Positions 33,054-42,560 of a DNA stretch of 64,000 nucleotides are shown here, in pieces. The number at the start of each line of letters is the position of its first letter. The stretch's first letter is position 1. Position numbers and translations under genes: made by a program. This stretch comes from Mycolicibacterium arabiense (lineage in GTDB: Bacteria > Actinomycetota > Actinomycetes > Mycobacteriales > Mycobacteriaceae), in NCBI RefSeq assembly GCF_010731815.2, contig NZ_AP022593.1, forward strand, positions 3,720,001-3,784,000, written 5' to 3'. Below the pieces are notes generated by a model, which was not told the origin of the DNA, searched no databases, and saw only the letters and a list, made by a program, of their open reading frames with translations.

Positions 33054-34009
33054 AGGTTCCTCAGGCGATCGTGGAAGTGGATGTCGTTCAGTCCGGCTCG
33101 CGCGCGTACGAACTGCCAGTCGGACAGCTTCGAGTATTCGAGTGTGCCCGGCCGCGCGGCGTCCGCATAGGCGCCGATCAAAGCCCAGCGCACGCAGTCG
33201 ACGACCCCGTAGACCCGCGCCCGGTCGAACAGGGCTTGATCGAAGCTGCCCCACGCCGACTCGAATGCCTGCCGCGCGCTCGAGTCGAAGGGGCGCACCT
33301 CGGCCAGAAGGACACCGAGGTCCTGCAGAGGGTCCATTACCGCAGCGACGTCCCAGTCCACCAGCAGCATTCGGCCGTCGTCGGCGAGCAGGACGTTGGA
33401 GACGTTGCCGTCGCCATGGCAAGGGACGGTGTCGAAGCCGGTCGCCGCGATGCGCTTCTCGGCCATCGCCAGAATTCGCGTCATCCAGTCGAAGTCGGCG
33501 GGTAGGGCGACGGCGTTGGCCACGGCCAGGTTGGTGAGCGTGCGGACGTCCTCGAACACCGTGGCCCTGCGGTTGATCGACTCGAATTCGTGCACCCGGG
33601 TGCGCAGCGCGACCAGCCGTTCGAGCTGCGCGTCGTCGTCGAAGACGTTCAGGGTGGCCGTTGAGGCGCTGTCGACGAGGTTCTCCGACACCAGGATTCC
33701 GGCCGCGGCGTCCGACGCGTAGACCGCCGGTCCGACGCCGAGTTCACCGGCTTCGGTGGCGGCCGCAAACGCCTGCGCGACGTCGACGTACGCGACGGCG
33801 TGCCCGATCATCGACTTCACGAAGGCGGTCGACGGAGTTTCCGCCTCACCGTCGGCGGCTTCGGCGCGGACGTCGAAGCACTCGGAGTCCGCACCCCACC
33901 AACTCGGGCTGGCCATCGTGGGGGTGGCGTCGGCGTTGATCGTCGTATCAGTGAACAGGCCAAGAGATCGCAGCGGGCCGAGGATGGTGGGTGTGGATGG
34001 AGAGACCAT
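33050..34009 (-). CDS. APH-family phosphotransferase (second kinase)
   Basis: A 319-residue kinase-like protein. Candidate ATP-binding Lys65 (TAFVKSM), catalytic loop CHGDGNVSN with Asp200, and metal-binding Asp218 (LLVDWD) are present, so it should be active. Its sequence is distant from the adjacent kinase apart from these motifs. One base separates it from the amidase and it overlaps the next kinase by 4 bases, so the pair may act as a heteromer or on two successive substrates. Homoserine or aminoglycoside-type substrates are possible for this family; none can be chosen here. Confidence 0.83.
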   Translation of the reverse strand: MVSPSTPTILGPLRSLGLFTDTTINADATPTMASPSWWGADSECFDVRAEAADGEAETPSTAFVKSMIGHAVAYVDVAQAFAAATEAGELGVGPAVYASDAAAGILVSENLVDSASTATLNVFDDDAQLERLVALRTRVHEFESINRRATVFEDVRTLTNLAVANAVALPADFDWMTRILAMAEKRIAATGFDTVPCHGDGNVSNVLLADDGRMLLVDWDVAAVMDPLQDLGVLLAEVRPFDSSARQAFESAWGSFDQALFDRARVYGVVDCVRWALIGAYADAARPGTLEYSKLSDWQFVRARAGLNDIHFHDRLRNL

Positions 34010-34010
34010 T

Positions 34011-35420
34011 TCAGTTGCCTCCAGGTGGTTGTGCCGCGACGGGTTCCGGCCACGCCATCGCGACGGGACGCCTACCCTCCAGCCACTTCGTCAGACGCAG
34101 GACCTCGGTGTCGGCGAAGCGGGGACCGACCACCTGGATGCCGACGGGCATGCCGTCGCTGAAACCGAAGCACAGTGCCGCAGCCGGCTGCGCGGTCTGG
34201 TTGAACCAGGCCGTGAAACCGCAGTGGCCCAACGGCTGCGACGGATCGAGGCCGCAGTCCTCGGCCGGGAAGCCCACCGTCGGTATGACGGGGGCGAGCA
34301 CGTAGTCGAATCCGGCGCAGGCGGCACGCATGAGTTCGGCTGAGCGCGCGACCGCTTCTCCGTCGCGGGCGAAGTCGGTCGCCGACAGACCTGCGCCGGG
34401 GCCGCACCAGTCGCGGATGGCCGGGTGCACCAACTCGCGCAGGTCGGCTCGAATGGATTGGAGTTCGGCGGCCGCGCGCACCTGGAACAACCGGTCCAGG
34501 GCGGGGTACGGGTCATCGGCGAAGACTGGCGCCATGACCGAGACGTCCGCGCCGCCGTCGGCCAACGCCGCCGCGGCGTCGGCCAGCACCGCGGACACCG
34601 CGTCCTCGACGCCGGAGGAAGTGCCGAGAGTGGTCAGCAGGCCGATGCGAAGTCCAATCGGCGACAGCGGCTCCCGAGCGAGCGGCGTGGTCTCCGGCGG
34701 AAGGCTCCACAGGTCGCGGGGATCGGCACCGGTCAGCACGTCGTACATGTCCAGCACGTCATCGACGGTGCGGCCCATCGGTCCGGCCGACCGCATCGTG
34801 GACGGGGCGGTGTGGGGGATGCGGCCCTGAGTGGGCTTCAGCGCTACCAACCCGCAGTGCCCGGCGGGCAGTCGCACGGATCCTGCAATGTCACTGCCCA
34901 CCGCTGAGAATCCGATGCCCGATGCGAGGCATGCGCCTGCGCCCGCGCTGGAGCCGCCGGTGTTGCGGGACGGGTTCCATGGGTTTCGGGTGACGCCATA
35001 GAGCGAACTCACGCCGGCGGCCATCATGCCGAAGTCGGGCATCGTGGTCTTGCCGACGATCACCGCCCCGGCCTCCTTGAGCCGGGCGGCGGGCGGGGCA
35101 TCGAACGTCGAGTCGGGGAGGTCGGCGTTGGCAGCGCAACCGTGCCGCCACGGGGTACCGACCGCGTGCACGCTGTCCTTGATGGTCACGGGCAGACCGT
35201 CCAACGGACTCAGCGGCGTGCCCGAGTCCCAGCGGCGGCTCGAGGCCTGCGCGGCGTTCCGGGCGCCTGCGGTGTCCACGTAGGCGAACGCGTTGATGGT
35301 GGGGTTGCGGGTCTCGATGCGTGCCAGGGTGCGGTCTAGGACGTCGACGGGGCTAAGGGTGCCACCGCGGTACGCCTGACGCACCGATTCCGCTGGAAGA
35401 TCGAGGATCTCGTCGATCAC
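34011..35420 (-). CDS. Amidase (amidase signature family), operon copy
   Basis: A 469-residue amidase with Lys81 (VTIKDSV), cis-Ser157 (TGGSSAG) and Ser181 (DIAGSVRLP). The GGSSAGAGA form of the signature is nearer to indoleacetamide and AtzF-type hydrolases. It overlaps the upstream M20 hydrolase by 4 bases and precedes the first kinase by 1 base. With the M20 enzyme it suggests stepwise removal of nitrogen from a ureido or amide compound, releasing an alcohol or amino acid. Confidence 0.87.
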
Positions 35421-36664
35421 GGGACGTGGGCTCCCTCGAGTGCCCCGGCGGCCATGCGCGCAGCGGTGGCAGTCAGGGTGTGCAGGCCGGCGAGCAGATG
35501 GGCATCAGTGCTGTACTCGCGCTCGTTGTGCGAGATGCCGTCAACGCTGGGGATGAACAGCATGACCGTCGGTACCACGTCTTTGAGGTTCACCGAGTCG
35601 TGACCGGCCATCGTGGGCAGGGTGCGCCACCGCAGCCCGAGGTCGTCGAGGACGGCCCCGGCGAGCGCGATGCCGGAGTCCTGATAGCGGGTTGACGGGC
35701 GGAAGGCGGCGCTCTCGATCTCGACGTGGCCGTCGCCGGCCTGCTCGATCTCTGCGACGCGTTCGAGGAACAGGGCGTGTGCAGCCTCTACCGTCTCCGC
35801 CTCCAAGGCACGCAGGTCCGCCGCCAAGCGGACGCGCGAGGGCACCACGACCGGCGAGTTGGGTTCCACCGTGAACCGGCCAACCGAACCCAGCACCGTA
35901 TCGGGCCCGAACTCGTCGGCCACTGCACGGACGGCCAGCACCACCTCGCTGGCGGCGACCAGCGCATCCCGCCTGTATCGCATGTGGGTGGCCCCGGTGT
36001 GGGACTGCTCACCATGCACGGTGATCGAGTACTTGTAAGCAGCCCAGTTGCACGTCACTACGCCGACGTCGAGACCCTCGTCGACGAGGGTGCGGCCCTG
36101 CTCGATGTGTATCTCGGCGTAGCAGTTGGCCCTCGGGGCAACGTCGCCACCGTGATATCCGATGTGACGCAGCGCATCTCGGACCGACGACCCGTCCTTA
36201 CCTACGGTGTCGAGGACGGCGTCGGCAGACATCTTCCCGACGTACACTGCGCTGCCCATGAGGCTTGGCGAGAAACGCGAACCCTCCTCGTTGAACCAGT
36301 TGACTGCGGCGACGTTGTACCGCGCGGCGTCCGGCCGGTCGGCTACCAGCACCGCGGCATAGGCCGCGGCCAGCACCCCGTAGGCGCCGTCGAAGCGACC
36401 CGACGTCGGTTGGCTGTCCAGGTGCGATCCGAGCAGCACGTAAGGCGTGTCCGGCGCGAATTCGGCGCAGCCAAACATGTTTCCGACGGCGTCGACCCGA
36501 CACTGCAGGCCGTGCTCGACGAACCAGGCGCGCAGCCAGTCCCGTGCCCTGCCGTCGGCGTCGGTGGCCGCTTCCCGGTCCACACCGCCAACTGGGGTTG
36601 CGCCGATCGCGGACAGCTCGGCGAAGTCGGTCAGGAACGTGGCGTCGGTGAGGCCCGTGCTCAT
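35417..36664 (-). CDS. M20-family Zn amidohydrolase (N-carbamoyl-amino acid hydrolase / allantoate amidohydrolase type)
   Basis: A 415-residue peptidase-M20-fold enzyme. Metal ligands are His81 and Asp92 in [15 protein letters not shown], Glu126-Glu127 (NEEGSRF) and His186 (AEIHIEQG); the last His is in ISHNERE near the C-terminus. The IHIEQG and GSHLDSQ motifs are characteristic of enzymes that cut N-carbamoyl amino acids, ureidoglycolate-like compounds or allantoate. The ATG overlaps the symporter stop by 4 bases, coupling uptake to hydrolysis. An imported N-carbamoyl or ureido compound is the likely substrate. Confidence 0.88.
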
Positions 36665-38217
36665 CGCGGCTCGTCGGCCAACTCGGCGGCCTGGTCCTCC
36701 AATGACACAGGGGGAATCGGAGCCGCGACGCGCATCTTGGTCTTCGCGGCCTCGAACATGTCGTTCACCCGGGCCTTGTCGGCGTCGTCGGACGTGACCA
36801 GCGCGGCCGCCGCCAGGAACACCACCAGGTTGACCACCAGGCCGACGATACCGCCGGTCAGGCTGCCGAGCCACCGAATGTCGTCGGGATAGACCCAGGT
36901 CAACACCATCGCCACCAAGAATCCCGACACCATGCCCGCGACCGCGCCCTGCTTGTTGCCGCCCCGCCAGAAGATGCCCAAGAACAGCGGCACGGCCAGC
37001 TGAATGACCCCCTGGTAGGAAATCTGAGCCAGCAACTGCAGCCGTGTCATGTTGAACGTCGCGTAGGCAACCACGCCGGCGGCGATCATGAAGACGAGCA
37101 TCGAGGTCTTCGCGACCTGGGTCAGCCGCTTGTCCGTCAATGGACGCTTCGTGGTGTTGACCAAATCGTTGGCGATCTGCAGACCGCAGACCTGCACGCT
37201 GCCGTCGATGTGGCCCATGGAGGCGGCGAAGACGATGGTGATGCCAAGTCCGAGCAGCCAGGTGCCGCCGTAGTCGCTCATGATCGTGAACCAGCCCGCC
37301 TGCGGACTGTCGGCGACGTCGGGCATGACCGTCGCCGCGATCCCGACCAACATCAGCAGCGTGTAGAAGACACCGGAGATCAGGACCGTGCACAGCGTGC
37401 CGGACTTGACCGACCGCACGCTGGAGGCGGTGTAGATGCGCTGGAAACTGGTTGGCCAGCACAGTGATCCGACCACCCCGGTGAAGATCAGCGCGAAAAT
37501 GTAGAGGGGCCCGTACTTGTCGCCGTCACCCGGCAGCACCAGGTACTTGTCGGCGACGTCGTTGAGGTCGCCGATGCTGATCGGGCTGCCCGCGACTCCA
37601 GACAGCAGCACCACGCACAGGATGGCCGAGAACACGTATGCCACGGTGCCCTGGAAGGCGTCGGTCATGATCAGACCGCGCATGCCCATCCGGACGGTCC
37701 AGTACTGCCGGATGAGGATGACCGCTAGTCCCACGATCAAGCAGGTGGTGACCGACCACGCACCGTCACTGGCGAGTTCGAAGACCGTTCCCAGCGCTTG
37801 CATTCCGAGGACGACCCAGGGGAACAGCGACACGATGCCGATCACGCTGGCCACGATCCGTACCGCGGGGGAGTCGAATCGCTTGCCCAGCAGGTCGGGC
37901 TGAGAACGCAGGTCGTACTTCTTGCCCCAGCGCCAGGCGCGGGTGGCCATGAAGTACATCATTGCCACGCCGAGGCTCGAGTAGGCCAATCCGTACAGGC
38001 CGAAGACGCCGGCACCGGTCGCCAGCCCGAAGAAGGCGATGAACGTCGAGCCAGGCCACCACGAGTTGACGTAGCTCATCGCCACGTACCAGGGCCCGTA
38101 GCTCCGACCGCCCACGGCGTACTCGTCGAAGGTCGGCGCCGTCTTCTGCTGTGTGACATACAAGATGACGATGACGATCGCGTAGAACGCAGCCAGCATT
38201 GCGAGCATGATCCACAT
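36661..38217 (-). CDS. Sodium/solute symporter family transporter
   Basis: A 518-residue membrane protein with about 13 hydrophobic helices. [19 protein letters not shown] near the N-terminus and the SSF helix text around [16 protein letters not shown] identify the sodium:solute symporter family (relatives carry proline, pantothenate, urea or monocarboxylates). The soluble tail is about 40 residues. It starts 1 base after the small membrane protein and overlaps the M20 hydrolase by 4. It is probably the uptake system for the operon's substrate. Confidence 0.9.
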
Positions 38218-38218
38218 G

Positions 38219-38497
38219 TCAGCCTCCGAGGCCCTCTGCGAGTGGTTCGAGCGAGTCGTCGTCGAGTTCGCCGCGGATGTCTTCGACGATGTAGAACGCC
38301 GTCAGGGTCAGCCCCAGCACGACGGCGTCGATGATCCAGTACATGATCGCGAAGGGGATCCCAAGAATCTGGAACCGCATGCCGCTGCCCCATAGATAGA
38401 GCGGCGGGAACAGAGCGAACAGCAGTGCGGCGGCATACAACGTCCCAAAGAAGATGACGATGGACCGTCGGCCGAGTCCCAGGATGAAGGCCTTCAC
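38219..38497 (-). CDS. Small membrane protein accompanying the symporter (DUF3311-like)
   Basis: A 92-residue protein with two hydrophobic helices (about 12-35 and 47-70) and an acidic C-terminal tail (EDIRGELDDDSLEPLAEG). Small proteins of this shape often sit just before SSS-type symporters and are thought to be accessory subunits. The GTG at 38497 is preferred: AAGGAG lies upstream and it overlaps the phosphatase stop by 4 bases. The gene is short and easily missed inside a longer open frame. Confidence 0.75.
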   Translation of the reverse strand: MKAFILGLGRRSIVIFFGTLYAAALLFALFPPLYLWGSGMRFQILGIPFAIMYWIIDAVVLGLTLTAFYIVEDIRGELDDDSLEPLAEGLGG

Positions 38498-39282
38498 AGC
38501 CGAACTCCTTGTCGTGGTAGTGGGGCCGTCACGTACGAGCGCAGAGTCTCGTGGATCAGCCCATTGCTGGCAATCCCGTTGCCACCGTCGAACATTCGCT
38601 GCCCATCGAGGCTGGTGAACCGGCCACCGGCCTCCTCGATGATCACCGGCATCGGTGCCAGATCGTAGGGCTGTGTGGTGTAGTCGACCACAGCATCGGC
38701 GTCTCCGCTGGCCACCATGGCGTAGCCGAACGCGTCGCCCCACGTTCGGAGCACCACGCCTTGGGCCCTCAAACCCTCCAAGACTCCGGGCTCCCAGTCC
38801 TCCAGCCACGTCGCCATGACGTAGGCGCCGTCGAGGTCGGCGCAGGTCGAGACCCGGGCAGGCACCCCGTTGCGCCAGCATCCCTTGCCCCGCTCCGCGT
38901 GGACGGTGATCCCGGCGCTGGGCAGATTGATGACCCCGAACACGATCTCGTCACCCTCCTGCAACGCGATGAGATTGGCGTACAGGGGGACTCCACGGAT
39001 GAACGACTTCGTCCCGTCGATTGGATCGACGATCCAGCGGTAGCCGGAGTCACCGGCGGTGTCGGGAAACTCCTCGCCGACGAACCCGTCACGGCCGAAG
39101 TCGGTGGAGACCGCCGTGCGCATTGCGTGCTCGATCTCGCGGTCGGCCACCGTGACCGGGGTGCCGTCTCCCTTGGTGTGGACCGCCAGGTCGCCGTCGG
39201 CGAAGTATCGCTGCGACATCGTGCCGGCCACTGCCGCCAGGTCGAGAGCGAGCCTGATGCGTTCGGCGCGGTCGTCGCTCAT
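38494..39282 (-). CDS. Inositol-monophosphatase-family phosphatase
   Basis: A 262-residue Mg-dependent phosphatase. Metal-site residues are Glu70 (VGEEF) and Asp86, Asp89, Gly90, Thr91 (VDPIDGTKSF); the second family motif appears near the C-terminus as TQPYDLAPMPVIIEEAGG. The family covers inositol phosphate, histidinol phosphate, fructose bisphosphate and PAP. It is the first gene of the operon that ends with two kinases, so the pathway seems to add and remove phosphate. The ATG at 39282 is the normal family start. Confidence 0.88.
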   Translation of the reverse strand: MSDDRAERIRLALDLAAVAGTMSQRYFADGDLAVHTKGDGTPVTVADREIEHAMRTAVSTDFGRDGFVGEEFPDTAGDSGYRWIVDPIDGTKSFIRGVPLYANLIALQEGDEIVFGVINLPSAGITVHAERGKGCWRNGVPARVSTCADLDGAYVMATWLEDWEPGVLEGLRAQGVVLRTWGDAFGYAMVASGDADAVVDYTTQPYDLAPMPVIIEEAGGRFTSLDGQRMFDGGNGIASNGLIHETLRSYVTAPLPRQGVRL

Positions 39283-39302
39283 CGGACCAACGGTGCGGCT
39301 AG

Positions 39303-39314
39303 ACCATTTCTGGT
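39303..39314. promoter_or_regulatory. ACCA-TTTC-TGGT inverted repeat, candidate GntR site
   Basis: A perfect 4-base-arm repeat with a 4-base centre in the 100-base divergent region between the phosphatase operon and the GntR gene. HutC-type regulators bind sites of this kind (GGTC/GACC cores). Weak evidence taken alone. Confidence 0.35.
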
Positions 39315-39382
39315 TCGTCCCGGCGCGCGTTAAGCCCATGTAACACTTCGATCGCCAGGTGGCCAGGCAGTGCGTCGGGGGT

Positions 39383-40168
39383 ATGTTCCGGGCCATGCTT
39401 CTACTCGAGCAGGCGCACGTAGCGCTGCGGCGACTCGCCGAGGAACTCGCCCTCCGGGGTGAGCCAAGGTTGCCGACCGAACGGGTGTTGGCGCAGCGTT
39501 TGGAGACATCGCGCACCACGGTGCGCAAGGCGCTCGATCTGCTCGAGGAGGATGGGGTGATCCGTCGGGTGAGGGGCCGCGCCGGCGGCGCCTACCTGAC
39601 CAATGTGGCCACCCAGGTTGCCGCGCCGCAGTCGGCGCGGGCATTCTGCCGCAGCAAGAGCATCCTGCGCAGTCTGAACACCGTGAAGGGGATCCCAGAG
39701 ATACTGCACGAGCAGGGATTTCGCGATGGCACCACCGTGATCAGCGCTGAGCTGGCGCCGGCACCGCCCGGAGTCCGGTGCGCTCTGAAACTGGAGGAAG
39801 CCGAACCGGTCGTCTCTCTGCTGAGGCTGCGGCATGCGGATGGCGAGACGCTGTCCCTGGAACAGATGTACCTGCGGATGGAGCTGGCCGGTGTGCTGCG
39901 GACCGGGATGAAGTCGGTCTATCGCACTCTGTTGGCGCAGTTCGGCGTTCAAATCTGCGTAGCCGACGAGTCCATAGAGATCGCAGGTGTCTCGAGCGGC
40001 GAGGGCGAGTTGCTCGGTCAGCCGGCTGGGACACCGGTGCTCAAACTGGAACGTACGGGCCACGACCAGTATGGCCGTGCCGTGGAGTACTCCGTCGACC
40101 TGTTCCGCGCCGACCGCACCCGCCTCCACGTGCGGTCTCACTCGCCGGTCACCGCACGCCGGATGTGA
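39383..40168 (+). CDS. GntR-family regulator, HutC/UTRA subfamily
   Basis: A regulator of about 261 residues. The winged helix includes LPTERVLAQRLETSRTTVRKALDLLEEDGVIRRVRGRAGGAY-type text (about residues 30-70, in outline), and the C-terminal UTRA effector domain spans about 90-255, with SLEQMYLRMELAGVL and a last strand YSVDLFRADRTRLHVRS. Start choice is uncertain among 39359 (GTG), 39383 and 39395 (ATG). It is divergent from the phosphatase/symporter/amidohydrolase/kinase operon and is very likely its substrate-responsive repressor. Confidence 0.85.
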   Translation: MFRAMLLLEQAHVALRRLAEELALRGEPRLPTERVLAQRLETSRTTVRKALDLLEEDGVIRRVRGRAGGAYLTNVATQVAAPQSARAFCRSKSILRSLNTVKGIPEILHEQGFRDGTTVISAELAPAPPGVRCALKLEEAEPVVSLLRLRHADGETLSLEQMYLRMELAGVLRTGMKSVYRTLLAQFGVQICVADESIEIAGVSSGEGELLGQPAGTPVLKLERTGHDQYGRAVEYSVDLFRADRTRLHVRSHSPVTARRM

Positions 40169-40180
40169 CGACTGCCGTGG

Positions 40181-41053
40181 TCACGGCCCAGGCAGCTCCA
40201 ACGTCGCCAAGCGCGCGGGGTCCACGATCGAGGTCATGGCCGTCAGCCGTCCGTCGGCCACGGTGCACACCATGATGCTCACCGGCTTGCCCCTGGCGCC
40301 CCATGCCGCGATGCCAGGTTTCCCGTTGACCAGGACGCGCCGAGCGGTCACGTGTGCGCTTCCGCCGCGTCGCACTGCATCGGTGACGGCGGCGGAACCG
40401 ACCGTGACGGTCAGTCCGCGTGGTGTGTGGTGTTCCCACGTGACGTCTGGTGCCAGCACGTCGAGCAGGGCGTCGAAGTCGCCGTCTCGGGCGGCCCGCA
40501 GGAATGCATCGACGACGGCCCGTTGCTCCTGAAGGACCTTGCGGGAGGCGGTGATCGTCGGCGCCTCCTGCACCTTGCGTCGAGCGCGGCTGGCGGCCAT
40601 CTTCGTCGCCCCCACCGACCTGCCGACGATCGTGGCGATGTCGGCGAAGGGAACGGCGAACATGTCGTGCAGGACGAACACCAACCGTTCCTCCGGCTTC
40701 AGCGAACCCAGCACCGTCAACAGGGCGACGCCGACCAGGTCGGCCAGGACGGCGGACTGTTCCGGTGCATCGACGTCCTCGGTCACGACGAGTTCGGGGA
40801 AGCCGTCGTCGAAGGCGACCTCGTGTCTGGCTGCGCGGGAGCGCAACATGTCGATGCAGATGCGCCCGACCACCGTCGTGAGCCAGCCACCGAGGTTGTC
40901 GATGGCTTCGGCGTCTTGCCGGGAGAACCGCAGCCACGCTTCTTGAACCGCGTCCTCGGCATCGGCGTGCGAGCCGAGAACCCGGTGGGCAATCGCCAGG
41001 AGGCGTTCCCGGTGCGACTCGAACAGCTGCTCGTTGCCGACCTCATCGGTCAC
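40181..41053 (-). CDS. ECF41-type RNA polymerase sigma factor (SigJ-like)
   Basis: A 290-residue protein. Sigma region 2 (about 8-75, HRVLGSHADAEDAVQEAWLRF) and region 4 (about 110-165, PEERLVFVLHDMFAVPFADIA) are followed by a SnoaL-like C-terminal domain (about 170-290) ending in VCTVADGRLTAMTSIVD. This fused layout is that of the ECF41 group, in which the C-terminal domain replaces a separate anti-sigma factor. It is divergent from a DoxX-type membrane protein, a frequent partner class for such sigma factors. I could not pick out a confident ECF41 promoter sequence in the 80-base gap. Confidence 0.9.
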   Translation of the reverse strand: MTDEVGNEQLFESHRERLLAIAHRVLGSHADAEDAVQEAWLRFSRQDAEAIDNLGGWLTTVVGRICIDMLRSRAARHEVAFDDGFPELVVTEDVDAPEQSAVLADLVGVALLTVLGSLKPEERLVFVLHDMFAVPFADIATIVGRSVGATKMAASRARRKVQEAPTITASRKVLQEQRAVVDAFLRAARDGDFDALLDVLAPDVTWEHHTPRGLTVTVGSAAVTDAVRRGGSAHVTARRVLVNGKPGIAAWGARGKPVSIMVCTVADGRLTAMTSIVDPARLATLELPGP

Positions 41054-41133
41054 GTCGTTACCTCGCTTCAGCGGAATCCGTCATTACCCCTGACGAGTCC
41101 GCACGGACTGAGGTAACCACAGGGAGCGGGAGA

Positions 41134-41517
41134 ATGAACACAGCACTTTGGATCGTTGCCGGGGCGCTCGCCGTCGGTTTCGCGGCGGGGGGCGCCAGCC
41201 TGCTCCTGATGAGCAGGACCCGGTATCGCGCGCTCGGGGCGAACCAGCACTGGGTCGACGACTTCACTCCCGGGCACCTCAAGGCAATCGGATCCATCAA
41301 GCTGGTCGGGGCACTCGGACTGGTCGTTCCTGCGCTGGGAAGCGTCGCGCCGGTTCTGGTGCCGTTCGCGGCGGCCGGCCTGATGTTGTTCATGGCCGGC
41401 GCCGCGACCACGCGATTCCGCCGAAGTGAATGGGGCTACCTGCTCGGCGACGTCCTCTTCATCGGCGCCTTCGCCTTCGTCGCATGGGGAAGATTGGCCG
41501 TCGAACCCTTGGCGTGA
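41134..41517 (+). CDS. DoxX-like membrane protein
   Basis: A 127-residue protein with four hydrophobic helices: IVAGALAVGFAAGGASLLL, then FTPGHLKAIGSIKLVGALGLVVPAL, VLVPFAAAGLMLFMAGAA and GDVLFIGAFAFVAWG. The helix-2 GxIKLxGALGLV pattern is typical of the short DoxX group. It is divergent from the ECF41 sigma factor and is its likely target. Biochemical role unknown. Confidence 0.78.
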   Translation: MNTALWIVAGALAVGFAAGGASLLLMSRTRYRALGANQHWVDDFTPGHLKAIGSIKLVGALGLVVPALGSVAPVLVPFAAAGLMLFMAGAATTRFRRSEWGYLLGDVLFIGAFAFVAWGRLAVEPLA

Positions 41518-41610
41518 ATCGGCGGGTGCGTGAACTAAATGTGCACAACCTGGCGGTACGGCTGCCGAGGTCCCACGATGGATGGGACACCACCGATCGA
41601 AGGGCATCAC

Positions 41611-42462
41611 GTGACCGTTTCGCCGCAGGCAGCGGAGCAACTCCGCAAGCCGCACTGGTCACTGGCCCGAACCTGGCTGCTGCAGCCGGGCATTCCGGAC
41701 GGCGCCGATGCCTACGACGCAGCGACCGCCGGCAGCGCCGACGCTGTCGTCCTCGACATCGAGGACGGACTGCCCGACGCGCAGAAGCCTGCCGGTCGCC
41801 GAGCGGTCGCTGAGTGGCTCCACGGTGGTTCGTCGGCCTGGGTGCGAATCAACAGCTGGAGCACGCCCGAGTGGGCGGCCGACCTGGCCGCGCTGGCCGA
41901 TGCGCCGGGGCTCGCCGGCGTGATGCTGGCCAAGGCCGAATCCCCCGACGACGTCGCCGCAACCGCTGAACGGTTGCCAGCCGGCACGCCGATGGTGGCG
42001 TTGATCGAGTCCGCGCTGGGCCTGGAATCCGCGTCCGACATCGCACGGACACCGGGCTGCTCTCGAATCGCGTTCGGCGTCGGGGATTTTCGTCGCGACA
42101 CCGGGATGAGCGCCGACCCGACGGTGCTCGCGTACGCACGCGCCCGGCTGGTGATCGCCAGCCGCGCAGCGGGATTGCCCGCCCCGATCGACGGACCGAC
42201 CCTGCGCGATCAGACGCGCCACCTCGCACGGGAAACCGCGGTTGCCAAGGCCGCCGGGATGACCGGACGGTTGTGTCTGGACCTCGCCCACGCCGAGACG
42301 ATCAACAGTTTGCTGAGCCCGTCCCCGCTCGACATCGACGAGGCGCGGGCCACGCTCGCTCGCCTGGACGCGCCCACCGGGGCGTACGACGGCAGCGTCG
42401 GCCCCACGCGGGCGCGCGCCGAAGCCGTGCTGGACCTCGCGGAAAAGCTGGGCCTCGCCTGA
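41611..42462 (+). CDS. HpcH/HpaI-CitE-like aldolase/lyase
   Basis: A 283-residue TIM-barrel protein. WLLQPGIPDG, LDIEDGLPDAQKPAGR and GMTGRLCLDLAHAETIN resemble the CitE-like group; the Mg-binding Glu and Asp lie in ALIESALGLE and FGVGDF. Members cleave or hydrolyse malyl-, citryl- or citramalyl-CoA. GTG 41611 is favoured, with GAAGGG about 7 bases upstream; ATG 41578 is an alternative. It stands alone between the DoxX-like gene and the OPT transporter, so no pathway can be assigned from context. Confidence 0.8.
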   Translation: MTVSPQAAEQLRKPHWSLARTWLLQPGIPDGADAYDAATAGSADAVVLDIEDGLPDAQKPAGRRAVAEWLHGGSSAWVRINSWSTPEWAADLAALADAPGLAGVMLAKAESPDDVAATAERLPAGTPMVALIESALGLESASDIARTPGCSRIAFGVGDFRRDTGMSADPTVLAYARARLVIASRAAGLPAPIDGPTLRDQTRHLARETAVAKAAGMTGRLCLDLAHAETINSLLSPSPLDIDEARATLARLDAPTGAYDGSVGPTRARAEAVLDLAEKLGLA

Positions 42463-42560
42463 GTGGCGTTGTGCTGAGCGGAGCGTGACCGCCAACTAAC
42501 ATCTCCCGGGCGTGCAGCGCCGCTGCGACGTTCGAACCACTACTCGGGTGGGAGATGGCC

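Noticed and set aside
41541..41550. TGTGCACAAC before the CitE-like gene
   Set aside because: Only the central TGCACA matches; the second half-site and the 38-base-distant -10 are missing, so island membership is not supported.
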